Source: Nocardiopsis potens DSM 45234 (GTDB lineage: Bacteria; Actinomycetota; Actinomycetes; Streptosporangiales; Streptosporangiaceae). From it: a stretch of DNA of 64,000 bases. This document shows positions 31,489 through 39,075 of this stretch, piece after piece. The stretch lies in assembly GCF_000341105.1 (NCBI RefSeq), contig NZ_ANBB01000021.1, forward strand, positions 62,001 to 126,000. Reading direction: 5' to 3'. Position 1 is the first letter of the stretch. Each line of letters starts with the position of its first letter. The notes beneath the pieces are model-generated. The model ran no database searches. It was given only the letters and a program-made list of their open reading frames with translations, and had not been told where the DNA came from. Made by a program: the position numbers and the translations under genes.

Positions 31489-33090
31489 GTGACGCCCTCC
31501 CCTTCCGACGCCCCCGTCCCCGCCCCCGCGGCCGACCCCTTCGGCAACTACGGCTACGCCGTCCTCACCGCCGGCGCGCTCGCCTGCCCGGACCGGACCG
31601 CGCTGACCTACTGCGGCGAGCGCCGGTTCGGCTACGCCGAGCTGGACCGGGCGGTCAACCGGCGCGCCCACGCCCTGCTCCGGGCCGGCGTCGCCCCCGG
31701 CCGGCGGGTCGCCGCGCTGCTCGGCGAGACGCTCGGCGTGGCCGAGACCTACCTCGCCCAGTTCAAGATCGGCGCGGTCACCGCGGCGCTCAACCCGTTC
31801 TGGAGCGCCGAGGTGCTGGCCGCCGTGGTCGACCGCTCCGGCGCCACCGCGTTCGTCTACGACGCCGGGATGGACGCGCTGGTCGCCGAGGTCCGCCCCA
31901 AACTGCCCGGGATCGGCCTGTGGCTGCGGCTCGGCGGCCCCTCCGAGGACGCGGTGGACCTGGACACCCTCGCCGCCCGGTGCCCCGAGGACCAGCCGGA
32001 GATCCGCGGCTCCGGGGACGACCCGCTGGCCCTCTTCTACACCTCCGGCTCCACCGACCTGCCCAAGGCGGTGCTGCACACCCACGCCAGCGCGCTGGCC
32101 ACCGCCCGGCTCTGGCAGGACATCCCGCGCGAGGACGACTCGGTCTTCGGCACCGGCGCGATCATCTGGGGCATCGGCTTCCCCGCCATCGCCGGCCCGG
32201 CGCTGTACGGGCGGATGCACCTGGTGCTGGAGCAGGACTGGGGCCCGGAGAACTTCCTCCGGGTGGTGCCCCGGGAGAAGGTCACCCACGTCAGCCTGAT
32301 CCCGAGCTTCTTCAGCGCGCTGCTCGCCGGCGACGCGCACCGCGGCGCCGACCTGTCCTCGGTCACCACCATCGTGCTCGGCGGCGAGCCGCTGGCCCCG
32401 GCGCTGCTCGACCGGATCAAGGAGCGGATGCCGCAGGCCCGGGTGTACGGCTACTACGGCCAGACCGAGGCCCCCTACTCGGTGTGCGGCCGGCTCGACG
32501 ACGGCAGCCAGGACCTGCGCTCCTCCGGGCGGGCCCGGACCGGGTTCGCGGTCCGGGTCACCGGCCCCGGCGGCGAGCCGCTGGTGGACGAGGTCGGCGA
32601 GATCAACCTGGCCGGCCCGCACCGGATGGCCCGCTACGACGGCCGCCCGGACAAGACCGCCGAGGTGCTGCGGGGCGTCTGGTACGTCGGCGGGGACCTC
32701 GGCCGCATCGACGGCGAGGGCAGGCTGTACGTGCTGGGGCGCCGCTCCGACGCGATCCTCAAAGGCGGGCGCTGGACGCCGCCCGCCGAGGTCGAGGAGG
32801 CCGCCGCCGAACTGGAGCAGGTGGCCGAGGCCGGGGCCGTCGGGGTGCCGGAGAACATCGACGGCGAGGACCCCGTCGAGCAGCGGCTGCTGCTGGCCGT
32901 GGTGGCCCGCCCCGGATCGGGGGCGACGGCGGAGGGCATCGCCGCGGCCCTGGCCGAGCGCCTCCCCGAGCACCGGCGCCCCGACGCGGTGGTACTGGCC
33001 GACGAACTGCCGCACACCGCGGACGCCTCGGGCGGCCCCGGCAAACTACTCCGCCGAGAGATCCGCGCCCGCTACGCCGACCGCCTGTGA
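31489..33090 (+). CDS. Acyl-CoA synthetase (class I adenylate-forming)
   Basis: The 533-residue enzyme keeps the ATP-binding loop YTSGSTDLPKAVLHTH (residues 184-199), VYGYYGQTEAP, WYVGGDLGRIDGEG, ILKGGRWTPPAEVEEA and the C-terminal lysine in GGPGKLLRRE. It should activate a carboxylic acid to the CoA ester. The substrate is unknown; the neighbourhood suggests a catabolic intermediate. The GTG at 31489 follows GAAGGAG; the upstream frame to 31366 runs through the 40-bp palindrome and low-GC DNA and is rejected as coding. The next gene is 721 bp away. Confidence 0.87.
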   Translation: MTPSPSDAPVPAPAADPFGNYGYAVLTAGALACPDRTALTYCGERRFGYAELDRAVNRRAHALLRAGVAPGRRVAALLGETLGVAETYLAQFKIGAVTAALNPFWSAEVLAAVVDRSGATAFVYDAGMDALVAEVRPKLPGIGLWLRLGGPSEDAVDLDTLAARCPEDQPEIRGSGDDPLALFYTSGSTDLPKAVLHTHASALATARLWQDIPREDDSVFGTGAIIWGIGFPAIAGPALYGRMHLVLEQDWGPENFLRVVPREKVTHVSLIPSFFSALLAGDAHRGADLSSVTTIVLGGEPLAPALLDRIKERMPQARVYGYYGQTEAPYSVCGRLDDGSQDLRSSGRARTGFAVRVTGPGGEPLVDEVGEINLAGPHRMARYDGRPDKTAEVLRGVWYVGGDLGRIDGEGRLYVLGRRSDAILKGGRWTPPAEVEEAAAELEQVAEAGAVGVPENIDGEDPVEQRLLLAVVARPGSGATAEGIAAALAERLPEHRRPDAVVLADELPHTADASGGPGKLLRREIRARYADRL

Positions 33091-33811
33091 CCACCGCCCC
33101 GGACAGCGCCCTCCCCCGGCCGGAAAGGGCCTGCGAGCGGCGCCGCCGGTCAGCGGTCGGCCGCCTTGGACGCCGCTCTCTTCGAGCGGGAAGGGTCCGG
33201 CGCGGTCGGTGCCGGGGCCTCCGCCGGAGCGGGCGGCGGTCTGCAGGTCAGCAGCACGCCTCTTCGGCGGCCGTTCCGGCATGGCCGGGCCTCCGGCTCC
33301 CCCTGCGGCGGGCGCGGGGACCGGGGCCGGATCAGAAGGCGTGTCCGCCCGGCAGGGGCCGGGCTGCGCCCCTGCGCCGGCCTCCCGTCTCCGAGGCGGC
33401 GCAGGGGCTCGTGGGGATGGTGCCGGTACTTCTCCCCGCCCCGGATCTCCGGGACGGGGACGCGGGGCCGGCACGGTCGTCCGATCCGCTGGGGATGGCG
33501 AAAGGTGCGCCGCGGATCCCCGTGCCGGCCCCGTCCTCCTGCGCCCGTGTCCAGCGCACGCCCGCGGAGCGGACGCGGGCGTACCCGGGACGCCTCTCCA
33601 CCGGGCCCGTTCGGCGACGTCCGGGCCCGTACCGCTCTTCCGGCATCCTCACCCCGTCACCGTCCGCCCCGACAGGCCCACCAAGGGCCCGGTTTCCTTT
33701 TTGGGCCCTGGGGCCCCGCAGCGGCCCGTTCCGGTCCCGCCCGCGGGCCCGGGCCAGGGCCCACCGGCCCTCCCCGCCCCGGACCGGGGCCGCCGACCCG
33801 AGGAGTTCCGC
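33091..33811. other. 721-bp gap without a recognised gene
   Basis: I see no gene. Reading frames on both strands are long only because stop codons are rare at this GC. One possible hairpin, AGGGCCC (33684-33690) with GGGCCCT (33703-33709) around GGTTTCCTTTTT, lies 100 bp before the next gene. No ACCAAGC palindrome is present. Confidence 0.5.
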
Positions 33812-36244
33812 ATGACCAGTGCACCCACCGGAACCGGCCGCGGGCCGGTCCCGCAGGCCGTTCCCGAGCACCGGGCCAAGGCGCTCGCCGCCCGGGCCGG
33901 GGTCCCCGTGCCGCGCGGCGCGGTGGCCGGTTCGGCGGCCGGCGCGGCGCGCGCGGCCGCGGGGCTGCGGCCCCCGCTGGTACTGAAGGCCCACGGCCCC
34001 GGGCTGCTGCACAAGAGCGACGCCGGGGCGGTCCGGCTCGGGCTGGCCGGACCGGACGAGGTCGCCGCCGCCGCGGAGGAGATGGGCCGGTCCCTGGCCG
34101 GGGCCGGGTACGCCGCCGCGGGGTTCCTCGTCGAGGAGCAGGCCGAGGCCGGGGTGGAGCTGATCGTGGGCGTGCTGGCCGACCCGGCGTTCGGCCCGGT
34201 GCTGATGGTCGGCCTGGGCGGGGTCTGGACCGAGGTACTGGACGACGCCGCGGTGCTGCCCTGCCCGGTGCGCCGGGGCGAGGTCGAGTCGATGCTGGCC
34301 GGGCTGCGCGGCGCCGCCCTGCTCGACGGCGCCCGGGGCGCCGCCCCCGTGCACCGCCCGGCCCTGCTCGACCTGGTCATGGCGGTCGGCGGCCCCGGCG
34401 GCCTGGCCGAGCGGCTGGGACCCCGACTGGCCGAGTTCGAACTCAACCCGGTCATCGCCGGCCCGCACGGTGCGGTCGCGGTCGACGCCCGGCTGCTGCT
34501 CCGGGACGGCGACGGCGATCCCGATGCGCTCCCGGCACCGCGAGAGGACGGAACGGCGGAGGCCGGAAACGGCGCACCCCCGGCGCCGCAGAGGCACGGG
34601 GACGGCGAACCCGGCGCACCCCGCACACCGCGAGAGGGCGGGACCACAGGGAACGGAGACGGCGCACCCCCGGCGCCGCAAGGGCACGGGGACGGTCCCG
34701 GCGCGCCCCCCGCGTCGCGGCGGGACGGGGGCGCGAGGGGCGGGGCTGGCGGGCCCTCCGGGGCCGCCGATACCGGCGCCGATACCGGAACCGACTTCAC
34801 ACGGCTGTTCGCTCCGCGCGGGATCGCCGTGGTCGGGGCCTCGGCGAGCCGACCGTCGTTCGGCAACATGCTCCTCGGGCAGTACCGCGCCGCCGGCTTC
34901 TCCGGGACGCTGGTCGCCGTGCATCCCGAGGCGGCCGAGGTCGACGGGGTGCCCGCGGTCCCCTCGCTGCGCGACGTCCCCCCGGAGGTGGACTACGCGC
35001 TGGTCGCCGTCCCGGCGCGCGGCTGCGCGCAGGCGGTGCGCGACGCCGCCGGCACCGGCATCGGCTTCGTCCAGGTGGTGAGCGGCGGGTTCGCCGAATC
35101 CGGGCCGGAGGGGGCGGCGCTGGAGGACGAGCTGCGCACCGCCGCCCGCCGGAGCGGCGTCCGGCTGCTCGGCCCCAACTGCATGGGCGTCTACTCCCCC
35201 GCCGGGGGCCAGACGTTCCTCGGCGGCGCCCCGGGGCGGCCCGGCCGGATCAGCCTGGTCTCGCAGAGCGGCGGGCTGGCCGGCGAGGTGGTCCGGGTGG
35301 GCGAGCGGCGCGGGCTGCGGTTCGCGAAGGCGGCGACCCTGGGCAACAGCGCCGACGTCACCCCGGCGGAGCTGGTCCGGTTCCTCGCCGCCGATCCCGG
35401 CACCGGCGTCCTCGGCCTCTACCTGGAGGACCCGCGGGACGGGCGGGCGCTGGCCGAGGCGCTGCAGGCGTGCGCGGGGCGGCTCCCCGCGGTCGCGCTG
35501 ATCGGCGGCCGGACCGCGCAGGGCGGGCGGGCCGCCGCCTCGCACACCGGCGGGATGGTCCGCGACGCCCGGATCTGGACCGGGCTCGCCGAGCGGTGCG
35601 GGCTGGCCCTGGTGGACGGCCAGGACGCCCTGATCGGCGCGCTGGACTTCCTGGAGCTGCACGCGCACCGGCGGGCCGGCGGCGGCCCGGGCGTCCTGGT
35701 GGTCGGGCCGAGCGGCGGGGCGAGCGTGCTGGCCGCCGACGTGTTCGACGCGGCCGGGGCCCGCCTGGAACCGCTCCCCGGCGCCGCCCGCGCCGCCCTG
35801 CGCTCGCTGGGCCTGGGCGCCGGCGCGCCGCTCGGCAACCCGCTGGAGATACCGCTGGGCCCGCGGGGCCGCAAGGACCTGGCCCGGCCGGCCGCCGCCG
35901 CGGTCGCCGCGGAGAGCCCCGACGGGTCGCTCCCGGACATCGTCGCGCACGCCAACGTGCAGAGCTTCGCGACCTTCGCCGCCCCGGGCGCGGACGGCGG
36001 GGCGGTCCGCGACGGCCTGCTGGAGTACGTGTCGCACCTGGCCGCGCTCCAGGAGGAGCTGCCCGCCTCCCGGGTCACCCTGGTGCTGCGCAACCCCGAG
36101 TGCGGCCCGCCGGACCTCCTGGACGCCCTCCGCCCGGCCGCCCGGCGCGCCGGGATCCCCTGCTACACCTCGATGGAGGGCGCCTCCGCCGCGATCGCCG
36201 CGGGCAAGGCCTTCGCCCGCGCCCGCGCGGCCGCAGAGCGCTGA
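33812..36244 (+). CDS. Acetate--CoA ligase (ADP-forming)-like acyl-CoA synthetase, fused beta-alpha order
   Basis: The 810-residue fusion begins with an ATP-grasp domain (residues about 8-235: AKALAARAGVPVPRG, LVLKAHGPGLLHKSDAGAVRLGL, GVELIVGVLADPAFGPVLMVGLGGVWTEVL, FELNPVI). A Gly/Pro/Ala/charged linker of about 90 residues with internal repeats follows. Next come a CoA-binding domain from about 328 (LFAPRGIAVVGASASRPSFG) and a succinyl-CoA-ligase-like domain (LGPNCMGVYSP, SLVSQSGGLAGEV, ASHTGGM with the family His). It would make acyl-CoA with ADP release, or run in reverse to gain ATP. Most family members have the opposite domain order. The ATG follows GAGGAGTTCCGC. A 64-bp palindrome lies 14 bases after the stop. 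Confidence 0.85.
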   Translation: MTSAPTGTGRGPVPQAVPEHRAKALAARAGVPVPRGAVAGSAAGAARAAAGLRPPLVLKAHGPGLLHKSDAGAVRLGLAGPDEVAAAAEEMGRSLAGAGYAAAGFLVEEQAEAGVELIVGVLADPAFGPVLMVGLGGVWTEVLDDAAVLPCPVRRGEVESMLAGLRGAALLDGARGAAPVHRPALLDLVMAVGGPGGLAERLGPRLAEFELNPVIAGPHGAVAVDARLLLRDGDGDPDALPAPREDGTAEAGNGAPPAPQRHGDGEPGAPRTPREGGTTGNGDGAPPAPQGHGDGPGAPPASRRDGGARGGAGGPSGAADTGADTGTDFTRLFAPRGIAVVGASASRPSFGNMLLGQYRAAGFSGTLVAVHPEAAEVDGVPAVPSLRDVPPEVDYALVAVPARGCAQAVRDAAGTGIGFVQVVSGGFAESGPEGAALEDELRTAARRSGVRLLGPNCMGVYSPAGGQTFLGGAPGRPGRISLVSQSGGLAGEVVRVGERRGLRFAKAATLGNSADVTPAELVRFLAADPGTGVLGLYLEDPRDGRALAEALQACAGRLPAVALIGGRTAQGGRAAASHTGGMVRDARIWTGLAERCGLALVDGQDALIGALDFLELHAHRRAGGGPGVLVVGPSGGASVLAADVFDAAGARLEPLPGAARAALRSLGLGAGAPLGNPLEIPLGPRGRKDLARPAAAAVAAESPDGSLPDIVAHANVQSFATFAAPGADGGAVRDGLLEYVSHLAALQEELPASRVTLVLRNPECGPPDLLDALRPAARRAGIPCYTSMEGASAAIAAGKAFARARAAAER
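34540..34700 (+). repeat. Direct repeat inside the ligase linker
   Basis: A unit containing ACGGCGCACCCCCGGCGCCG, then CA-A/G-GGCACGGGGACGG occurs at about 34571-34605 and 34660-34694, with a related GAACCCGGCGCACCCCGC segment between them. It encodes the repeated GAPPAPQ-HGDG linker of the ADP-forming ligase. Confidence 0.7.
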
Positions 36245-36258
36245 GGGACCGCCCTCCC

Positions 36259-36322
36259 CGATGCTCTTGACGTCGCGGCCCCATCAAGGCGCTCTGATGG
36301 GGCCGCGACGTCAAGAGCATCG
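36259..36322. repeat. 64-bp palindrome, copy 3
   Basis: The arms 36259-36290 and 36291-36322 pair at 30 of 32 positions; the mismatches are next to the centre (ATCAAGGC versus ATCAGAGC). The arm starts CGATGCTCTTGACGTCGC. It lies 14 bases after the ADP-forming ligase stop and 54 bases before the stop of the convergent small gene. Confidence 0.9.
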
Positions 36323-36376
36323 CCCTGCCGGGTGCCGGGGGCGGATTTCCGGACGGAAATCCGGTGGTCCGTTATT

Positions 36377-36646
36377 TCAGCTGATCCGGACGCAGAGAAG
36401 ATAGGCGTCCGATGTCTCCGCCTCGCGGATGTCGGTGATTTTCCACGTCTGCCCGCCGACGCTGAACGTGTCCCCGACGCGGACGTCCAGCATTCCGGTG
36501 GGGTGCCATTCCTGCGGGCCCCCGATCCTCGCCGTGGGGCGGCCCTCCTCGTCCACCCAGAACCGGCCGCCTCCGACCGGACCGCCATCGAAGCGGTCGT
36601 TGCGCCCGTAGGTGACCTTCTCCTCCGCTCCGACCTCGTGAGCCAC
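36377..36646 (-). CDS. Small conserved-looking protein (possibly DUF6406)
   Basis: The 89-residue protein MAHEVGAEEKVTYGRNDRF...GGRFWVDEEGRPTARIGGP...VRVGDTFSVGGQTWKITDIREAE is beta-rich. The phrase VRVGDTFSVGGQTWKITDI resembles small Streptomyces proteins filed under DUF6406, but I am not certain. No signal peptide or catalytic motif is visible. The GTG at 36646 has GGAGGACGGAGACGGGG upstream at a slightly long distance. Local GC is lower than in the neighbours. Confidence 0.55.
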   Translation of the reverse strand: MAHEVGAEEKVTYGRNDRFDGGPVGGGRFWVDEEGRPTARIGGPQEWHPTGMLDVRVGDTFSVGGQTWKITDIREAETSDAYLLCVRIS

Positions 36647-36923
36647 GCCGACCCCGTCTCCGTCCTCCGGCCAGATCCGCCCCTCGGCAGAGAAGGCGCG
36701 GCCGCCATTTCGACCGCTCCCGAGGGGATTCTCCGAACTTTACCGCCCCGAAATGCAATTGCATATGACCTCGCACGGCGTTTTCCCGCCCGATATGTCG
36801 CATCTCGCGCGAGAGTTCCGGCTGGGGACTTTCGTCCTGAAGCACCGGCTTCCCGGATGCTCCCCGCCTATCCCCTCCGGCCCCTCCGGAACCGCGGAGC
36901 GGCCGCGCTCGACTCGGCCGCGC
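36647..36923. other. Promoter region of the small gene
   Basis: This 277-bp gap includes a lower-GC stretch (36715-36820) with the 12-bp perfect palindrome ATGCAATTGCAT at 36750-36761. That lies about 105 bp upstream of the leftward start at 36646 and may be an operator. Confidence 0.35.
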
Positions 36924-37601
36924 TCACCGCCGGTCCGCGCCCGACCTCAGGTAGGCCAGGACCGCCATCACCCGCCGGTGCACGTCGTCGGAGGGCGGCA
37001 GGTCCAGCTTGGCCAGGATGTTGCCGATGTGCTTGCCCACCGCCGCCTCGCTCACGTGCAGCCGGCCCGCGATGGCCGCGTTGGAGTGGCCCTCGGCGAT
37101 CTCGCCCAGCACCTCCCGCTCCCGCTCGGAGAGGCGGGACAGCGGATCCCGGTTGCGGCGGAGCAGCTGGCGGACCACCTCGGGGTCGACCACGGTGCCG
37201 CCGTCCAGCACCCTGCGCAGCTGGCCGACGAACTCCTGCACGTCGGCGACGCGCTCCTTGAGCAGGTAGCCGACGCCCCGGCCGCCCTCGGAGTCGAGCA
37301 GGTCGGCGGCGTAGCTCTGCTCCACGTACTGGCTCAGCGCGACGACCGCCAGGCCCGGGTGCTCGCGGCGCAGCGCCACGGCGGCCCGCAGCCCCTCGTC
37401 GGTGAAGCCGGGCGGCATCCGGATGTCGGTGACCACCAGCCGGGGGCGGTGCTCGGCGACCGCGGCGGCCAGCGCGCCGGCGTCGCCGACGGCCGCCGCC
37501 ACCTCGAAGCCGAACCGCTCCAGCAGCCCGGCCAGGCCCTCCCGGAGCAGGACCCCGTCCTCGGCCAGGACGGTGCGGACGGCGGGGGCCTCTACTGACA
37601 C
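36924..37601 (-). CDS. NarL/LuxR-family response regulator, second system
   Basis: The 225-residue regulator has a receiver (RTVLAEDGVLLREGLAGLLERFGF, phospho-Asp in LVVTDIRMPPGFTDEGL, YLLKERVADVQEF) and a LuxR helix-turn-helix (LSEREREVLGEIAEGHSNAAIAGRLHVSEAAVGKHIGNILAKL). The GTG at 37601 overlaps the kinase stop (37592) by ten bases, so the genes are translationally coupled. The palindromes at 39046 and 41485 are its predicted targets. Confidence 0.92.
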   Translation of the reverse strand: MSVEAPAVRTVLAEDGVLLREGLAGLLERFGFEVAAAVGDAGALAAAVAEHRPRLVVTDIRMPPGFTDEGLRAAVALRREHPGLAVVALSQYVEQSYAADLLDSEGGRGVGYLLKERVADVQEFVGQLRRVLDGGTVVDPEVVRQLLRRNRDPLSRLSEREREVLGEIAEGHSNAAIAGRLHVSEAAVGKHIGNILAKLDLPPSDDVHRRVMAVLAYLRSGADRR

Positions 37602-38992
37602 GGCAACTCCACTCTCACGACGGTCGGCCCGCCGGGCGGGCTGGACAGCAGCATTCTCCCGTCCATCACGGCCACCCGGTCGGCCAGGCCGGTCAGGCCG
37701 GTCCCGTTCGCCGGGTCGGCGCCGCCGCGGCCGTCGTCGGTCACGTCGACCACCAGGGCGCCGCCCTCGCGCCGCACGGACAGTTCGGCCCGGGCCGCGC
37801 CGCTGTGCTTGGCGACGTTGGCCAGGGCCTCGGAGACCACGAAATAGGCGGTGCCCTCGATGTGGTCCGGGAACCGCTCCTCGGGGACGGCGGCGACCTC
37901 GACCGGGACCGGGCTGCGGTCGGCCAGCTCCGGCAGGGCGGCGGCCAGCCCGCGGTCGGTGAGGACCTGCGGGTGGATGCCCCGGATCAGCTCGCGCAGC
38001 TCGGCGATGGCCCGCTTGGCCTGCTCCTGGGCCTCGGCGACGCTGCGCGCCGCCGGCGAGTCCGCGGGCAGGTCCAGCCGGGCCAGGCCGAGCTGCATGG
38101 AGAGCGCGACCAGCCGCTGCTGGGCGCCGTCGTGCAGGTCCCGCTCGATCCGCCGGCGCTCCGACTCGAAGGCGTCCACCAGCCGGGCCCGCGACCGGGT
38201 CACCTCGGTGAGGTCCGCGCGCAGCTCGGCGGTGCCCCGGTCGCGCAGCAGCGCCCTGGCCAGCACCCCGTGCGCCCCGGTCAGGACGCCGGCCGCGTAC
38301 ACCGCGGCGACCAGCATGAGCACGCCGACCGGTAGCAGCGGCACGGCCTCCGCGGCGCCCTCGACCCGCACCGGGCCGACGCTCATCGGCACCTCTTCCG
38401 AGGCGAGCAGCGGGGCGGCCAGCAGCATCACGGAGAGCATTCCGAGCGCGGCCAGCCCCAGGGAGAGCGGGGTGAACAGCGCCGCGGTGAGCACCAGCAG
38501 CGCCAGCTCCGCCCAGGTCGCCGACTCGGTGTAGCGGAGCCGGGCCCAGGCCCACAGACCGGGCTCGGCCGGGGACCGGTGCCCCGTCCCCGGGTCGCGC
38601 TCGTCCACCAGCCACAGCCGGAACCGCTCCAGCCGCCCGGCGGGCAGCGCCATCAGCGGGCCGAAGACCGCCGTCAGCACGACCCCGGAGGCCAGCAGCG
38701 CCAGCACGGTCCCCGCGGACGGCGCGGCCGCCAGTCCGTCCGCGGCCTCCGCCACCAGGAAGGCCGGCAGGTAGAGCGGCAGGGTCAGGACGAACAGCGG
38801 CACACCGAAGAAGAGGGCGGACAGCGGCGTGGTGGCCAGGTGCACCAGCGCCCGCCAGGGCCACGCGCCGATCAGGAACCGGCGGGCGCCCAGGGCCTGC
38901 AGCATGGTCCGCGGCCGCGCGCCCGGGGGCCCGCCCGCCGCGCCGCGCCGGTCCGCGCCCGCGGCGGCCGTCCGCACTCCGTGTTCTTCCAC
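37592..38992 (-). CDS. Sensor histidine kinase, second system
   Basis: The 466-residue kinase has a membrane sensor domain in its first 240 residues with two pairs of helices (ALFFGVPLFVLTLPLYLPAFLVAE, LALLASGVVLTAVFGPLMALPAG, and two more around 150-190), as in kinases that sense envelope or antibiotic stress next to ABC exporters. Then come HisKA_3 (RRRIERDLHDGAQQRLVALSMQLGLA) and HATPase_c (FVVSEALANVAKHSGAA, VTDDGRGGADP, GLTGLADRVAVMDG). The GTG at 38992 has a weak SD; ATG at 38905 is the alternative. A 26-bp palindrome is centred about 65 bp upstream. Confidence 0.9.
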   Translation of the reverse strand: MEEHGVRTAAAGADRRGAAGGPPGARPRTMLQALGARRFLIGAWPWRALVHLATTPLSALFFGVPLFVLTLPLYLPAFLVAEAADGLAAAPSAGTVLALLASGVVLTAVFGPLMALPAGRLERFRLWLVDERDPGTGHRSPAEPGLWAWARLRYTESATWAELALLVLTAALFTPLSLGLAALGMLSVMLLAAPLLASEEVPMSVGPVRVEGAAEAVPLLPVGVLMLVAAVYAAGVLTGAHGVLARALLRDRGTAELRADLTEVTRSRARLVDAFESERRRIERDLHDGAQQRLVALSMQLGLARLDLPADSPAARSVAEAQEQAKRAIAELRELIRGIHPQVLTDRGLAAALPELADRSPVPVEVAAVPEERFPDHIEGTAYFVVSEALANVAKHSGAARAELSVRREGGALVVDVTDDGRGGADPANGTGLTGLADRVAVMDGRMLLSSPPGGPTVVRVELPCQ

Positions 38993-39045
38993 GGCACAAC
39001 GCTATTGCCGGGCGGGCCCGGCGCGGAATCGCCCTGGCCCCGCTC

Positions 39046-39071
39046 CCGGGGTAGGGCGGGCCCCACCCCGG
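39046..39071. promoter_or_regulatory. 26-bp palindrome upstream of the second two-component operon (site A)
   Basis: CCGGGGTAGGGC, two bases, GCCCCACCCCGG: 11 of 12 arm positions pair. It lies 54-79 bp upstream of the kinase start and between it and the secA2 stop. The same sequence with one base deleted stands at 41485 before the ABC transporter. Confidence 0.6.
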
Positions 39072-39075
39072 CGGG

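Noticed and set aside
4193-36244. Standard cholesterol/HIP degradation cluster
   Set aside because: The FadD3-like and KstR2-like proteins fit, but no IpdAB, EchA20, FadE or Hsa ring-cleavage genes are present in the window.
33209-36270. Overlapping 1034- and 901-codon frames
   Set aside because: They are shadows of the ADP-forming ligase and extend through the 721-bp gap without family resemblance.
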